Source: Branchipolynoe longqiensis (Eukaryota > Annelida > Polychaeta > Phyllodocida > Polynoidae). Taken from it: a DNA stretch of 64,000 nt. The position numbers and the translations under genes were made by a program. Every line of letters starts with the position of its first letter. Position 1 is the stretch's first letter. Shown here one piece after another: positions 1-12,900 of this stretch. The stretch spans positions 751,001-815,000 of the forward strand of contig CM059192.1 of NCBI GenBank assembly GCA_030323885.1. Reading direction: 5' to 3'. The notes under the pieces were generated by a model. It was not told the DNA's origin and made no database searches. It saw only the letters and a program-made list of their open reading frames with translations.

Positions 1-758
1 TACCACAAACCCACACCTGGTATTTACCATAAACCTACACCTGGTATTTACCATAAACCTACACCTGATATTTACCATAAACCCACACCTGATATTTACC
101 ATAAACCCACACCTGATATTTACCATAAACCCACACCTGATATTTACCACAAATCCACACCTGGTATTGACAACAAACCTACACCTGGTATTTACCATAA
201 ACCTACACCTGGTATTTACCACAAACCTACACCTGGTATTTACCACAAACCTACACCTGGTATTTACCACAAACCTACACCTGGTATTTACCACAAACCC
301 ACACCTGATATTTACCACAAACCCACACCTAATATTTACCACAAACCTACACCTGATATTTACCACAAACCTACACCTGGTATTTACCATAAACCTACAC
401 CTGATATTTACCACAAACCTACACCTGATAATTACCATAAACCTACACCTGGTATTGACCACAAACCCACACCTGATATTTACCACAAACCTACACCTGA
501 TAATTACCATAAACCTACACCTGATATTTACCACAAACCTACACCTGATAATTACCATAAACCCACACCTGATATTTACCACAAACCCACACCAGGTATT
601 GACCACAACCCACACCTGGTATTGACCACAAACCTACACCTGATATTTTCCACAAACCCACACCTGGTATTGACCACAAACCCACACCTCATATTTACCA
701 CAAACCCACACCTCATATTTACCATGAACCTAACCTCATATTTACCATGATCCTACAC
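1..758. repeat. 24-bp minisatellite
   Basis: About 31 tandem units of 24 bp of the form ACCACAAACCTACACCTGGT plus ATTT run from the window start. Because 24 is a multiple of three, an open frame with an eight-residue repeat appears by chance; it has no sign of being coding. The last degenerate unit (ctacacctggtgcctcag) runs straight into the 3' splice site of the exon at 771. Confidence 0.95.
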
Positions 759-770
759 CTGGTGCCTCAG

Positions 771-913
771 AGTACCCGATGGAGGCTGGGTCGGGCATGT
801 CGGGCCGACTGGAGTTCGGCGACTACGACCACGACTACGACCATGAGATCCACAACGAGTCGGGCCGCGACCACCTGGGCGACTACGACGACTTCTCTGA
901 TACAGAGCAGCAG
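771..913 (+). CDS. PTPN13: Coding exon 1 in window: acidic linker before PDZ1
   Basis: The acceptor is ggtgcctcag (761-770) and the donor is cag|gtaaag at 914. The exon enters in phase 2 and leaves in phase 0. It encodes a Tyr/Asp/His-rich acidic stretch ([15 protein letters not shown]) with no known fold. Its place before PDZ1 fits the FERM-to-PDZ1 linker of the family. The upstream exon is outside the window. Confidence 0.75.
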
Positions 914-3900
914 GTAAAGCACACCCACCACCAACAAAACCAACAACACCAACAACACCAACAACACCAACAACACCACCACCCACCTCCACCTCACCCC
1001 ACCCCCCCTCACACACACACCCACTACCATCACTACCCACCACAACAACCACGACAACCTAATCCGAACGCGGTGGCCAAATCAGTAGAGCGCAGGCTTC
1101 CCGTGCAGAAATTCGGGAGTTCGAAACCTGGCTGAGTCAAATCAATGACTTACAAAATTGATACTTGTCACCACCTAGCCTGGCGCTCGGCATTACTAGT
1201 ATAGAGCTCGGACCAGTTAGCTCAGTATTAGGATAATGCGACTGAGTGAGAAATTGGGTCATTGTGCTGGCAGCCTGATTTCCCAGTGGGGAAGCACTAT
1301 AAAGTCGGCATGAGCGCGCACTATTACAAGTCGGTACCCATCCTGATATGACCTTAGATGTTCCTAGGATGTAAAAAAACACACAACACTCCTGTCATTG
1401 TATGCTCTAGTGACGTCACACTGCCTAATGTCATGGGGGTATTAATCAGTTATTGCCCGATATCAGGGTTGAGGCGATTTGACAAAGGGGAATATGAGTA
1501 CTTATAGTTTGTGGTTTTTGGAATAGCTATTCTCTGGTGACAAAGGGGAATATGAGTACTTATAGTTTGTGGTTTTTGGAATAGCTATTCTCTGGTGACA
1601 AAGGAGAATGTGCGTACTTATAGGTTGTGGTTTTTGGAATAGCTATTCTCTGGTGACAAAGGGGAATGTGCATACTTATAGTTTGTGGTTTTTGGAATAG
1701 CTATTCTCTGGTGACAAAGGGGAATGTGCGTACTTATAGTTTGTGGTTTTTGGAATAGCTATTCTCTGGTGACAAAGGAGAATATGAGTACTTATAGTTT
1801 GTGGTTTTTGGAATAGCTATTCTCTGGTGACAAAGGGGAATATGAGTACTTATAGGTTGTGGTTTTTGGAATAGCTATTCTCTGGTGACAAAGGGGAATA
1901 TGAGTACATATAGTTTGTGGTTTTTGGAATAGCTATTCTCTGGTGACAAAGGAGAATGTGCGTACTTATAGGTTGTGGTTTTTGGAATAGCTATCCTCTG
2001 GTGACAAAGGAGAATGTGCGTACTTATAGGTTGTGGTTTTTGGAATAGCTATTCTCTGGTGACAAAGGGGAATGTGCATACTTATAGTTTGTGGTTTTTG
2101 GAATAGCTATTCTCTGGTGACAAAGGGGAATATGAGTACATATAGTTTGTGGTTTTTGGAATAGCTATTCTCTGGTGACAAAGGAGAATGCGGGTACTTA
2201 TAGTTTGTGGTTTTTGGAATAGCTATTCTCTGGTGGCTAAAGCTGCATACTCCGGTAGTTTTGAGTTTCCGTCATTTTCTAAGATAAATATATTGGATCG
2301 ATCATTATAATCTACCTTACTTTAGTTTGAAGTAACTGCTTTAAAATGGCTAACTTAGCAGATATTTGAAGTGTAAACACGCAACATGAATTTTGGCGTG
2401 TTTGTCAAACTCTAACCCCCATAGACTTCAGAAGTGACAGGGTCTATTAAATTGGCTTAGCATGCCCTTGTAAGTTCTATAAAGCAACGAATACTTAGTA
2501 AATGCACCACCATCTAAGTGGGATATGTAGGTTTTCACACAGGAGGAATGTGGATATATAATGTGGTATATAATGTGATATATAATGTGATATATAATGT
2601 GGTATATAATGTGATATATAATGTGATATATAATGTGATGTATAATGTGGTGTATAATGTGATATATAATGTGGTGTATAATGTGATATATAATGTGATA
2701 TATAATGTGGTATATAATGTGATATATAATGTGATATATAATGTGGTATATAATGTGATATATAATGTGGTATATAATGTGATATATAATGTGATATATA
2801 ATGTGGTATATAATATGGTATATAATGTGGTATATAATGTGGATATATAATGTGGTATATAATGTGATATATGTGATATATAATGTGGTATATAATGTGA
2901 TATATAATGTGATATATAATGTGATATATAATGTGATGTATAATGTGATGTATAATGTGGTGTATAATGTGGTATATAATGTGGTATATAATGTGCTTCA
3001 TGTACACTGCTTGTATCACTGACAGATGGAAGATGCTGCTTACGACAACGTCGGCCTGCCCTCCGACCAGCAGCGTGCTCCACACTCAAGGTAGGTCACG
3101 TGTCACCTGTTAACAGACCAGGCATGGCCGAATGAGTTGGGCGTCCGCCCCCTGTTTTGGGAGATCAGGGAATCTGAACACACAGATTGTCGAGCATTGA
3201 CTTCAAAATGTATACTTGTAGCTTCCTAGCCTGGCGCTCAGCATTATTAGGATAGGGCAAGAACTGGTTGGCACCAGTGTCAGGATGATGTCGACTGAAT
3301 GGGATATGGGGTCATGGTGTTGGCAGTCTAGTCTCCCAGTGGGGCAACACTAAAAAGCCATCATGAATGCACCTTGTCAGAAGTCAGTACCCATCCTGAT
3401 ATAACCTTAGATGTTTCCAGGAGGTAAAACTCCATTTTTCTATTTTACGGGATATAATAAGGGCTTGTATAAGGATGGGGCTTCTCAGGGTGAGCTGTCT
3501 ATGAGGGTCAGTCAATGGTGATGCCCTTCCTCACACCAACCAACCAATCAGATGTTGCTAGGACGTAAAACCCCAATGAACCAGCTGCTGTGGCTGCAGG
3601 TCTGCCTACGGCTCCCGGGTTGGGGAGGAGGAGGGCGACCTCCAAGATGGCGACGAGACGTTGCGGGAAGCGGAACGGGAAGCGTTTGTTCTGGGTACCA
3701 GCGTCCGGTCCCATGATGCACCTCCAGACGAGGAGGACACCATCTCAGGTATTGGTGACAGAAGCCGCCACCTAGACACCGGTGGTTTCTGACTCAGGGA
3801 ATCTTACTTCAATTGTCATCTGCTTTCAGAAAATATCTAAAGTTGCATAATCTGATGGTTTTGAGTTCTTTCATTTTCTGAGATAAATATATTAAATTGG

Positions 3901-6900
3901 TTGTTATTATTGTCGAGGGGGTGATGAAAATGGGAAATATTGCGCCTAGAGCGGGACTCGAACCCACATCTCTTTGCACTCTGGGCCAGTGTGCTAACCA
4001 TTACACCTCCTAGGCTCCCTGACATCACCACACTACCCATGCCTACCTGTCTCTGTGGTTACTTGCCTGAGAGGTCAGTGCAGACCACTACACTCGTCCC
4101 CCTGGAATTGTAAGTCTTTTAATGCTTACAATTACATAAATACAGGCAATGCGCTAATACTTACACACACAGGGTAGGTTCAACAACCATACAGCACGTA
4201 GCTTGTACAGGATCATGGTCACGGCAACCAGTGTCGTGGGGGTGATGAAGATAGGAAATATTGTGCCTAGAGTGGGACTCGAACCCACATCTCTTTGCAT
4301 TCCGGGCCAGTGTGCTAACCATTACACCACCTAGGCTCCCTGATATCACCACACTACCCACGCCTACCTGTCCATGTTGTTACTTGCCTGAGAGGTCAGT
4401 GCAGACCACTACATTATCTATGTTACTTTAGTTTCAAGTAATTTTTATTTTTATTTTTGAGATATTTGAAGTGCAAACATTCAAAATTAATTTTGGCAAG
4501 CAAACCAAAACTCCATAGGCTTCTGCAGTAACAGGTTCTATTAAATTGACTCAGTATTGCCTTCTATGTGACGACAAATGCTTAATATAAGTGCATCAGT
4601 ATCTAAATTAGATATGTAGAATCAACCGAGGTAAGTGTTTTAGTTTTGAAAATGTGGATCTTCATCGGACTCTGCAGCTTTAAATGCACTATAGTCAGAG
4701 GCAAGGATGGAAGATCTCAGAATTTTGTGGTAATTTTCCATTTCAGGGTTTGTAATTGTCCTTGAAAACCTGGAAAGTCATGGAATTTTATAATTTAGCC
4801 TAATTTGCCTAAAAATCCGGGAAAATAGTTTTTAGTTTTTTTTAAGAGTAAATTATTTTGATTTGATTTTAAAATCTAATCTCTTCTTTCTTAGAAGTAT
4901 GGAAAAGTAATTAGTAGAAAGTATATGGACTCATTGCTCACAATGAATATGGCCTCCATTGCTGATATGGCATCACATCCCCATCACTCACTGACACACG
5001 CATATATCGTGTACATTCTAAACACAGTCATCGCACTGTATGTCCGTTCGCAGACTCACTCGCTAGCCGCTTGGAGCAGATGGATTCACCAGAACGGCGC
5101 ATTGTGATTGTGGAGCTCGAAAAGGATGCGGAACAAGGCATCGGACTCACCATTGTGGGCGGCGAGAACACCGGCCGGCTTGACCTGGGCATCTTCGTCA
5201 AGTCCATCCACCCGGGCGGGGCGGCTTTCATCAATGGCAGGTAGGGTACCTCCCCAACACCGCTGTAGTCAAGGGAAACAGGCACTTGATATTTGTGTGT
5301 TCTCTGTATTTGTTTTATTGGCACATATTGGTGCATAATTCTCTCTTGTGAGAACAATTTTGCAGTCAGTCAGGGTTCGTATGGGTCCTTGAAAACCTAG
5401 AAAATCATGGAATTTGTTAATTCAGGATTCCAGGCCTGAAAATTCATGGAATTTGTCTAAAGATCCTTGAAAGTCCTTGAAAATGGAAAATCAGGACCAT
5501 AAACTTTCTAAAGCCTATTTTCGGCCATGTGCCCCAACTTCAATCGGTGATGTTTTGTATTAAAAATGATTTTTGTCGCTTTCATTATCCTGCCTCTAGA
5601 TTTTTATATTAAAACCATAGATATAGTCATTGTTATTTCTCATGCTTATTCACAATTCACATCTTACCCACTTAATCGAATATGAATACAGCTGTACTGA
5701 GCAGTGATCTATCGCTGCACTGGGTAACCGGGTTACCGGCTAGTTCATCCATCTACTTGTACTCACCTCGCGTGATGCCTGGTGCTGCCACTAACGTTAA
5801 CCACGTCTCCAACAGAGTACATTCTGGGGACCGAATCATCGCCATTAACGGACACAGCCTGGAGGGAATGCCGCACCACGTGGCTGTCGAGCTGATTCGT
5901 GAAGCGCCGGCTGTCGTACAACTCGTCATCTCGCAAGCGAACAACTCCCCAACTCGGCACCCACTGGTGGACGGAGGATCTGACGGGGTGACGATAGAGG
6001 GCCAGCTTGGTGGTCATGGTGGAATGCGCTCATACAGCTCGGCCGGGCAGGAAGACGCGACAGGGCGCTATACAGGGACGCGGTTTGTGGACGGGCAGGA
6101 AGTCGGAGGGAGGCTGAGCACTGCGGAGATGGCCAGGTAAACAACTGACAAAAAACACATAATTAGTGAGAAATGTCCACTTTAAACGCTCGTCATTGTA
6201 AACCAGTCCCTTTTCACATACTTCTAATAAAACTGTGTTTTTTTAAATCACAATGGAATAGCAAATTACACAAATCGTTCCTTTCTGGACATTATGTTTT
6301 GGGGGGTAAGTATTTTTATTCATCTGAATACAATATCTTCAGCGCCGAAGCACTGGTCTTCTGGCCATGCTTAACTTCGGTCATTTATCCTATTTAATTA
6401 CAAGAACAATTTTAAGAAAATAAAATATTGTTGTTTCATTCAGCTAATTAAGAGTTTGTGGTATGTCTATTCAATGTATGCATTTAACGTATGTGGTGTT
6501 TAAGTTAGTTTTCTAGGCAGCGTTATGTCAGTATAGTCTGGGTTTAGGTATAACCCAAATTTAGCTGACTAAGTCAGTAAGTGGTTGCGGTGTATCTAGT
6601 TTGTAGAAATCGTTCAATGTGTGCATTCGGATAGAACAGTTGGTAAAATGCTAAGTGATATATGGTAGGATCTGGTTGGTTACCTAGAACTAGAAGGTGC
6701 TATTTTCTTCTTTGCGTTCTGCGCCCACCAGGGGGCACTTCGATGGGCTGTCTTCGGGTAACAGCTCTGACCTGGAGTTGGAGGATGTCGTCCCACCAGA
6801 GGCGCTCAAAGCGGACTATGCGCGCCATCACATGGTCTACTCACCAGCCGGGCACTCCGCCTCCGGGCAAAACATGACAGGTAATCTTAGCGCACAAATT

Positions 6901-9900
6901 GGCATTCTTGTATAGTTTGAATCCGTAAAGTTGCCCCATGGTTGGCTAACATGATAAGACAAGTTTACACATTCACAAGAGTATGATGGATTTTGACCGT
7001 TCCGTTTGTTATATTTTGTCAATTAACGCAGTCCGTCTGGGTATGTGTACTGGCACAAACCAAAGCAGAACCGGACAGGCCATGGTCATCCATCCGATTC
7101 ACCCTGAAATACAAAATGGCTAACCATACAACACAACCATCCCACCTAGTCTCAGTCCTGAAGGGTCCAGGGGAGTTCTGGCACACTGGTGTACTATCTA
7201 AGGACAGGGCATGGGTGAAAGGATGCTGTAACAAACCACAATGTGATGGGATCCTCTCCCGCAGGCCTGTATGTCATCTGCGTAGATGTACATAGTAGGC
7301 TAAATTATCATATACAGGTTAGGAAACAAACTTTGAAAATTCAAAAAAACTAATATAGAAACTACTAACACCCAAAACCGCAAAGGTTGGCCTGAGAAAG
7401 ATCAGGTAAACACTCCTCAGTGCGGGACCAGACTAATCCAGTATCACAGCTGTCCAGCGTTGAAAACAAGCACCCTCACGGGAGCTTACATGTTATGGGC
7501 AGAATAAGAAACTTATCACACAAAAAAACAAAACAAAAGAAAACTCTTCCCTGGGAGTTATTTATCGCTAATCTATGTGGCGCATAAAGCTGTGACCTTG
7601 AAGGTCAATCGGCCGGAGCGACCCTCCTGAGTGAAACTGTCGAGTAGAGGTGATGTAGGCTGGCAATGTTGACACTGCTTCATGGCGTTCCCTTATGAAA
7701 TAGACCTAATACAATGTTAGGGGTCATAGGTCACTAATCAGATGACGATTATAGACGAATACTCCACTGTAATAAATGAAAGGTGTCGTCAAAGGAACGA
7801 CTTATAAAATTGATACTTGTCACTACCTAGCCTGTGCGCTCTGTATTACTAGGATAGGGCAAGGACTGGTTGGTGCAGTATCAGGATAATGTGACTGTGT
7901 GGGATATCAGGTCATGGTGCTGGTGGCCTGTTCTCCCAGTGGGGCATATAAAGTCACCATGAGTGCGCGCTGTCACATGTCAATACCCGTCCTGATATGA
8001 CCTTAGATGTTGCTGGGATGTAAAATAGCAACAACAAAACATTTCGTTAGGATTTAGCAAACAGTCTATATGTTAAAGTATAGTGGCTGATCTTTGAAAT
8101 CAACAACTTCTGTCTATAACTTACAGCGTCATCAAAGGCTAGTTGCTCTCACACCATGTCTATGGGGTATGGGAGGTTAAAAATCCCTTGGGTCGGTAAA
8201 AGTGTAGGCTCGGGCTTGCTATCGATCAACTGTCTAATGGTGAAAACAAGACTATTCAGACTTATCCATGATAGGCAGTATAAATCTTCAAGAAACAAAT
8301 AACGGTAGTAATAGTCATTCTTATTATTCTACTTCCACAGAGAGCTCAGACGGCTACATCTCTGATGTTGAGTTGGATGAAGCGCTTCGAGCCGGACAGC
8401 AGCGACAGGCAGCAGAAAGCGGTGTCAATGTCGCAAAGCGGACTGCGTTTTCACCTCCGCAGTTGACTTCCGCCCCACCTGGGTTGGGCCGGGAGCCGGT
8501 GCCTGGCGAGCAGCTGAGCGTTGGAGACCGCTACCAGGTGGTGCTGCACAAAATAGGGGCCAGCCTCGGCCTCAATGTCACCGTAAGTACACGTGTGTTA
8601 AGACATTCGCAGCGCCACCTATAGTTCAAAACTGTATCAGTAGATTGTGGATTAACCCATTCACATCACCACCTGTCAGTTCATCAAGAGGAGCGGGATG
8701 TAGCTCAGGTAGTAGAATGTCCACCTGTGAAGGTGTTGGTCATCGAATCGATCCTGCTCAGTGGACACATTTGTTTGGGTTATTTTCCGTTCCAACTAGT
8801 GGTCCACAACTGGTTCATCAAAGGCTGTGGTATGTGGGAAAGTGCATATAAAAGACCCCTTTCTGCTTATCGGAAAGAGTAGCCTATGTGGCACAGTGAG
8901 TTTCCTACAAAGAAATATGTCAGAATGACCATATGCTGGGCATCCAATAGCCGATGATAAAAAATCAATGTGCCCTAGAGGTGTTGTTATATAAAACAAG
9001 CTTTTCTTTTGGCTACCAGCTCAATGCCCCCAATCAGTATGTTGTATATAATATATGTGGAGTAGTTTTGGTGTGAGAGTGTGTTGTCATCTTGCAGGGC
9101 GGGGTGAACACGAGTGTGAAGCACGGTGGGATCTACGTCAAGTCGCTGAGTGAGAAGGGGGCGGCGGCACAGAGTGGTGGAATCAATGTCGGTAAGTACA
9201 CACGTGCACCCACACACTCACACACACACGCGCACTCATACACAGACATAGCACGGCGGGATCTACATTAAGTCGCTGAGTGAGAAGGGGGCGGTGGCAC
9301 ACAGAGTGGTGGAATCAACGTTGGTAAGTACACACGTGCACCCACACAGACACACACGCGCACTCACAAACAGACACAGCACGGTGCGATCTAAGTCAAG
9401 TCGCTGAGTGAGAAGGGGGCGGCAGCACAGAGTGGTGGAATCAACGTCGGTAAGTACACACGTGCACCCACACACACAGACACAGACACGCGCACTCACA
9501 CACAGACATAGCACGGCGGGATCTACATTAAGTCGCTGAGTGAGAAGGGGGCGGCAGTACAGAGTGGTGGAATCAACGTCGGTAAGTACACACATGCACC
9601 CACACACACGCGCGCACTCACACACAGACACAGCACGGTGGGATCTACGTTAAGTCGCTGAGTGAGAAGACGGCGGTGGCACAGAGTGGTGGAATCAACG
9701 TCGGTAAGTAGACACGTGCACACACAGACACACGCGCGCACTCACAAACAGACACAGCACGGTGCGATCAAAGTTAAGTCGCTGAGCGAGAAGACGGCAG
9801 TGGCACAGAGTGGTGGAATCAACGTCGGTAAGTAGACACGTGCACTCACACACAGACATACACATGCGCACTCACACACAGACATACACACGCGCACTCA

Positions 9901-12900
9901 CACACAGACACAGCACGGCAGGATCTATGTCAATTCGCTTAGTGAGAACAAGCCGCGGCATGTAGTGGTGAAATCCACATTGGTAAGTGTACACACAGAC
10001 ACACACACACACACACACACACGGACACTCACAGCACGGAGCGGCGGCATCCACGTGGGTGTACTTACACATGTACACACAGACTGGACCTAGTTAATAG
10101 AGTTTAGATTACCTGTGGATATTGTTAATCATCATTGTATTACAACCAACCTGATATCGAGACAAATGTAACTATTGCAATGGAAGTATATATTTTTTTT
10201 CTTTTGCTTCCCAGTGTGGCAACCAGGTTATAACCACCAGTGTACATTGTAAAACTAGGTCAAACTGCAGCAGTTCAGTGCAGCGTCCCACGCCACTAAC
10301 ACAAGGCATATCTGGAAGCGTTGAGCGGACGAATCTCAGTACCAAACTGCAGCAGCTCGCTCAGCCACCCCCGTGAGTCTGATGGCATTGAGCAGTATGA
10401 CAGAGCTGAGTTTAACTTCCGGTGTTGACTCCAGGTGACCGGGTGCTGGAAGTGAACGGCCTCAAGTTGACCAGCGTCACCCACAAACAAGCCGTCGAGG
10501 CGCTGCGGAACGCGCCCCCCGTCTGTCTGCTCCTCATGGAGCGGGGCGTCACACCACCCACCACCGCCAGGGGCGAAGGCAAGATGGCGTTGACGCTGAG
10601 CCTGGGCTCATCGAGTCCGGACTGCAGCCTGCAGTTGAGGCCGGTCACGCCTGCGACTGTAAGACGTGGTGTCGAGTACTTCCCATTCGTCACCCAAGGT
10701 CAGTCCACTAGACAAGCTTTTTACATATGTACTAGATTTAACCTGTGGTGCACACGGGTTGAAGCTACACCCTGCATTAATCCATGGACCAATATTGTGT
10801 TGAACTGTCATTATATATTCACTTTCAGACTTTTGGACAGCTATGTTTTCCATGGGTTTTTGCGCTGCATTTCACGCCAATGTGTCCGAACCCAGCCTTA
10901 TCCTAGCCTGGCACTCGGCATTATTAGGATAGGGCAAGGACTGGTTGGCTCGGTGTCAGGATAATGTGACTGAGTGGGATATTGGGTCATGGTGCTGGCG
11001 GCCTGGTCTCCCAGTGGGGCAGCGCTATAAAGTCACCATGAGTGTGCACTGTCACAAGTCGGTACCCATCCTGATAAGACCTTAGATGTTGCCAGGACGT
11101 AAAGCTCCAACAACTAACGTGGCGCCTTTGATTGTAAAAGGGTGGGTTTTAACCCAAGAAGTCTTCGCCCCGCACATCACTGGGACTGTCTCCGACCGGC
11201 TTCGCGTATTGAACCTCAGTGGGAGCAACTTGTTGTATTTGATTCATTTGTACAGATGGAGTTTTTACTTTAGTGCATGGGTATGACAGGGAGTCAGTAA
11301 TTTAAAAGTAGGTCAGTACTAAATAGGAGGAAGTGAATTGGTACAATAAAGCATCAAATTGTCAACACCAAAACACTTATCTAGATTTGATAATCAGGAA
11401 GCTATTAGAGGTCTATCAACGTGTATCTTGTAGTCGACTGGGGCCAAAGAGTTCTGGGGCACTGACAGGAGTGCGGATCTGGGTAGCATTAGTCATGTAC
11501 AGTCCTGAGCAGGAGAGGAGACCAGGCTGGAGTGAAGGAGAAGGAGGTCAGCGCTCACTGCCCCCCACCCCCACCCCCACCCCGACCCCCAGTCAAGAGG
11601 GTGGCAGGGTGGGGAAGCGAGGTGTACAGCAGGAGCCACAGGGGCAGAGTGAGGAAAGGAGAGCGACAGTGCCCGAGGAAAGCTAAGAATAGAACAGCCT
11701 CGTTTGCAAATTACCCATGTTAGCCTCGGGCCAACATGCTCAGAAATCTATTTAATATATATTTATCTCAGAAAATGACAGACACTGAAAACCACCGGAC
11801 TACATATGCACCTTTATAAGTGGACCCTCAGAAATGTTTGTAACCGAAATCCACTGTCAAACAATCACTGAATACTTTGGCGCGAAACTTGCTATTATGC
11901 AGTTATTACCAAATATAGGGTTTGAGGCCAGAAGGCGTCTGGGATGTGTTGACTGAATTGAAGCTGGAATTAAAGCGCGTCTCAAAAGATGAAGTACTAA
12001 AATGCCATATTGGGCGATAAAGTGTTGGGTTTCAAACAGTAGTGGTGTTGAAATGTCGCCACTGAGCATTTAAAGTAATTTAACAGGTAACCAGCCATAG
12101 ATAATACACAGGAGTGACATCAGCCACATGTCAGTTTGATATCAGTTTTATCACCAGAGAACGTGGCATCACCTCTGCCCCCACCTCTGCCAATTTGGAT
12201 TTCCACCGCTGTGGATAACTTACAGCGTCATCAAAGGCCAGTTGCTCTCATACCATGTCTATGTGGTGTGGGAGGTTAAAAATCCCTTGGGTCGGTAAAA
12301 GTGTAGGCTCAGGCTTTCTATCGACAAACTGTCTAATGGTGGAAACAAGTCTATTCAGGCTTATCCATAATAGGCAGTATAAATCTTCAATCTTCAAGAA
12401 AAAGCAGCATTTAGGCGTATAGTAAGAAAGTGTAGTTTGTTAGCACATGTAAAATACACAACTTTATTCACAATCAGATAAAGCACAATATCAACCTATG
12501 TACCTGAATCTTTATTTGAATCGTTAGTAATTGTGTTGGTCAGCAATGCTTTACGTTGCATACCTTTTTGCTTTCAGCTTTCTGAACTACCAGGAAGCCC
12601 GAAGTGAACCATAGAACTTAGTCATATATATTTATATGCATATAAACCACTATATATACTCATCCCCCTGGAGACGAATACTCCATTTTTTACACTCAAG
12701 GACCTTTCGCATACAAAAGATTAACACAAGCAAGCCTTGTCGATGAGCCATCTGTAGTTCGCTGGCTAATCAGTGGGCAGTCTGTCGCGTAATCCGCCAG
12801 CGACATCTGGGTAGGAGGTAAACCAGCATTCGTACATTTACCTTTCGATTCGATCTTTACCAGCGTTCCATAATAACAGGCTTCGTATTGTCCTTGAAAA

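Noticed and set aside
167..625. 152-residue open frame of TTNLHLVF repeats
   Set aside because: The 24-bp unit is a multiple of three, so an open frame is automatic. There is no start context, and the array ends in a splice acceptor.
2495..3089. Long open frames on both strands over the TATAATGTG array
   Set aside because: Produced by the 12-bp period. The peptides are pure repeats on both strands and overlap a true exon in another frame.
9249..9990. Extra PDZ2 exons (exon duplication for alternative splicing)
   Set aside because: Copies 2-7 have shifted frames or stops and no pyrimidine tract or acceptor in the CA-rich spacers.
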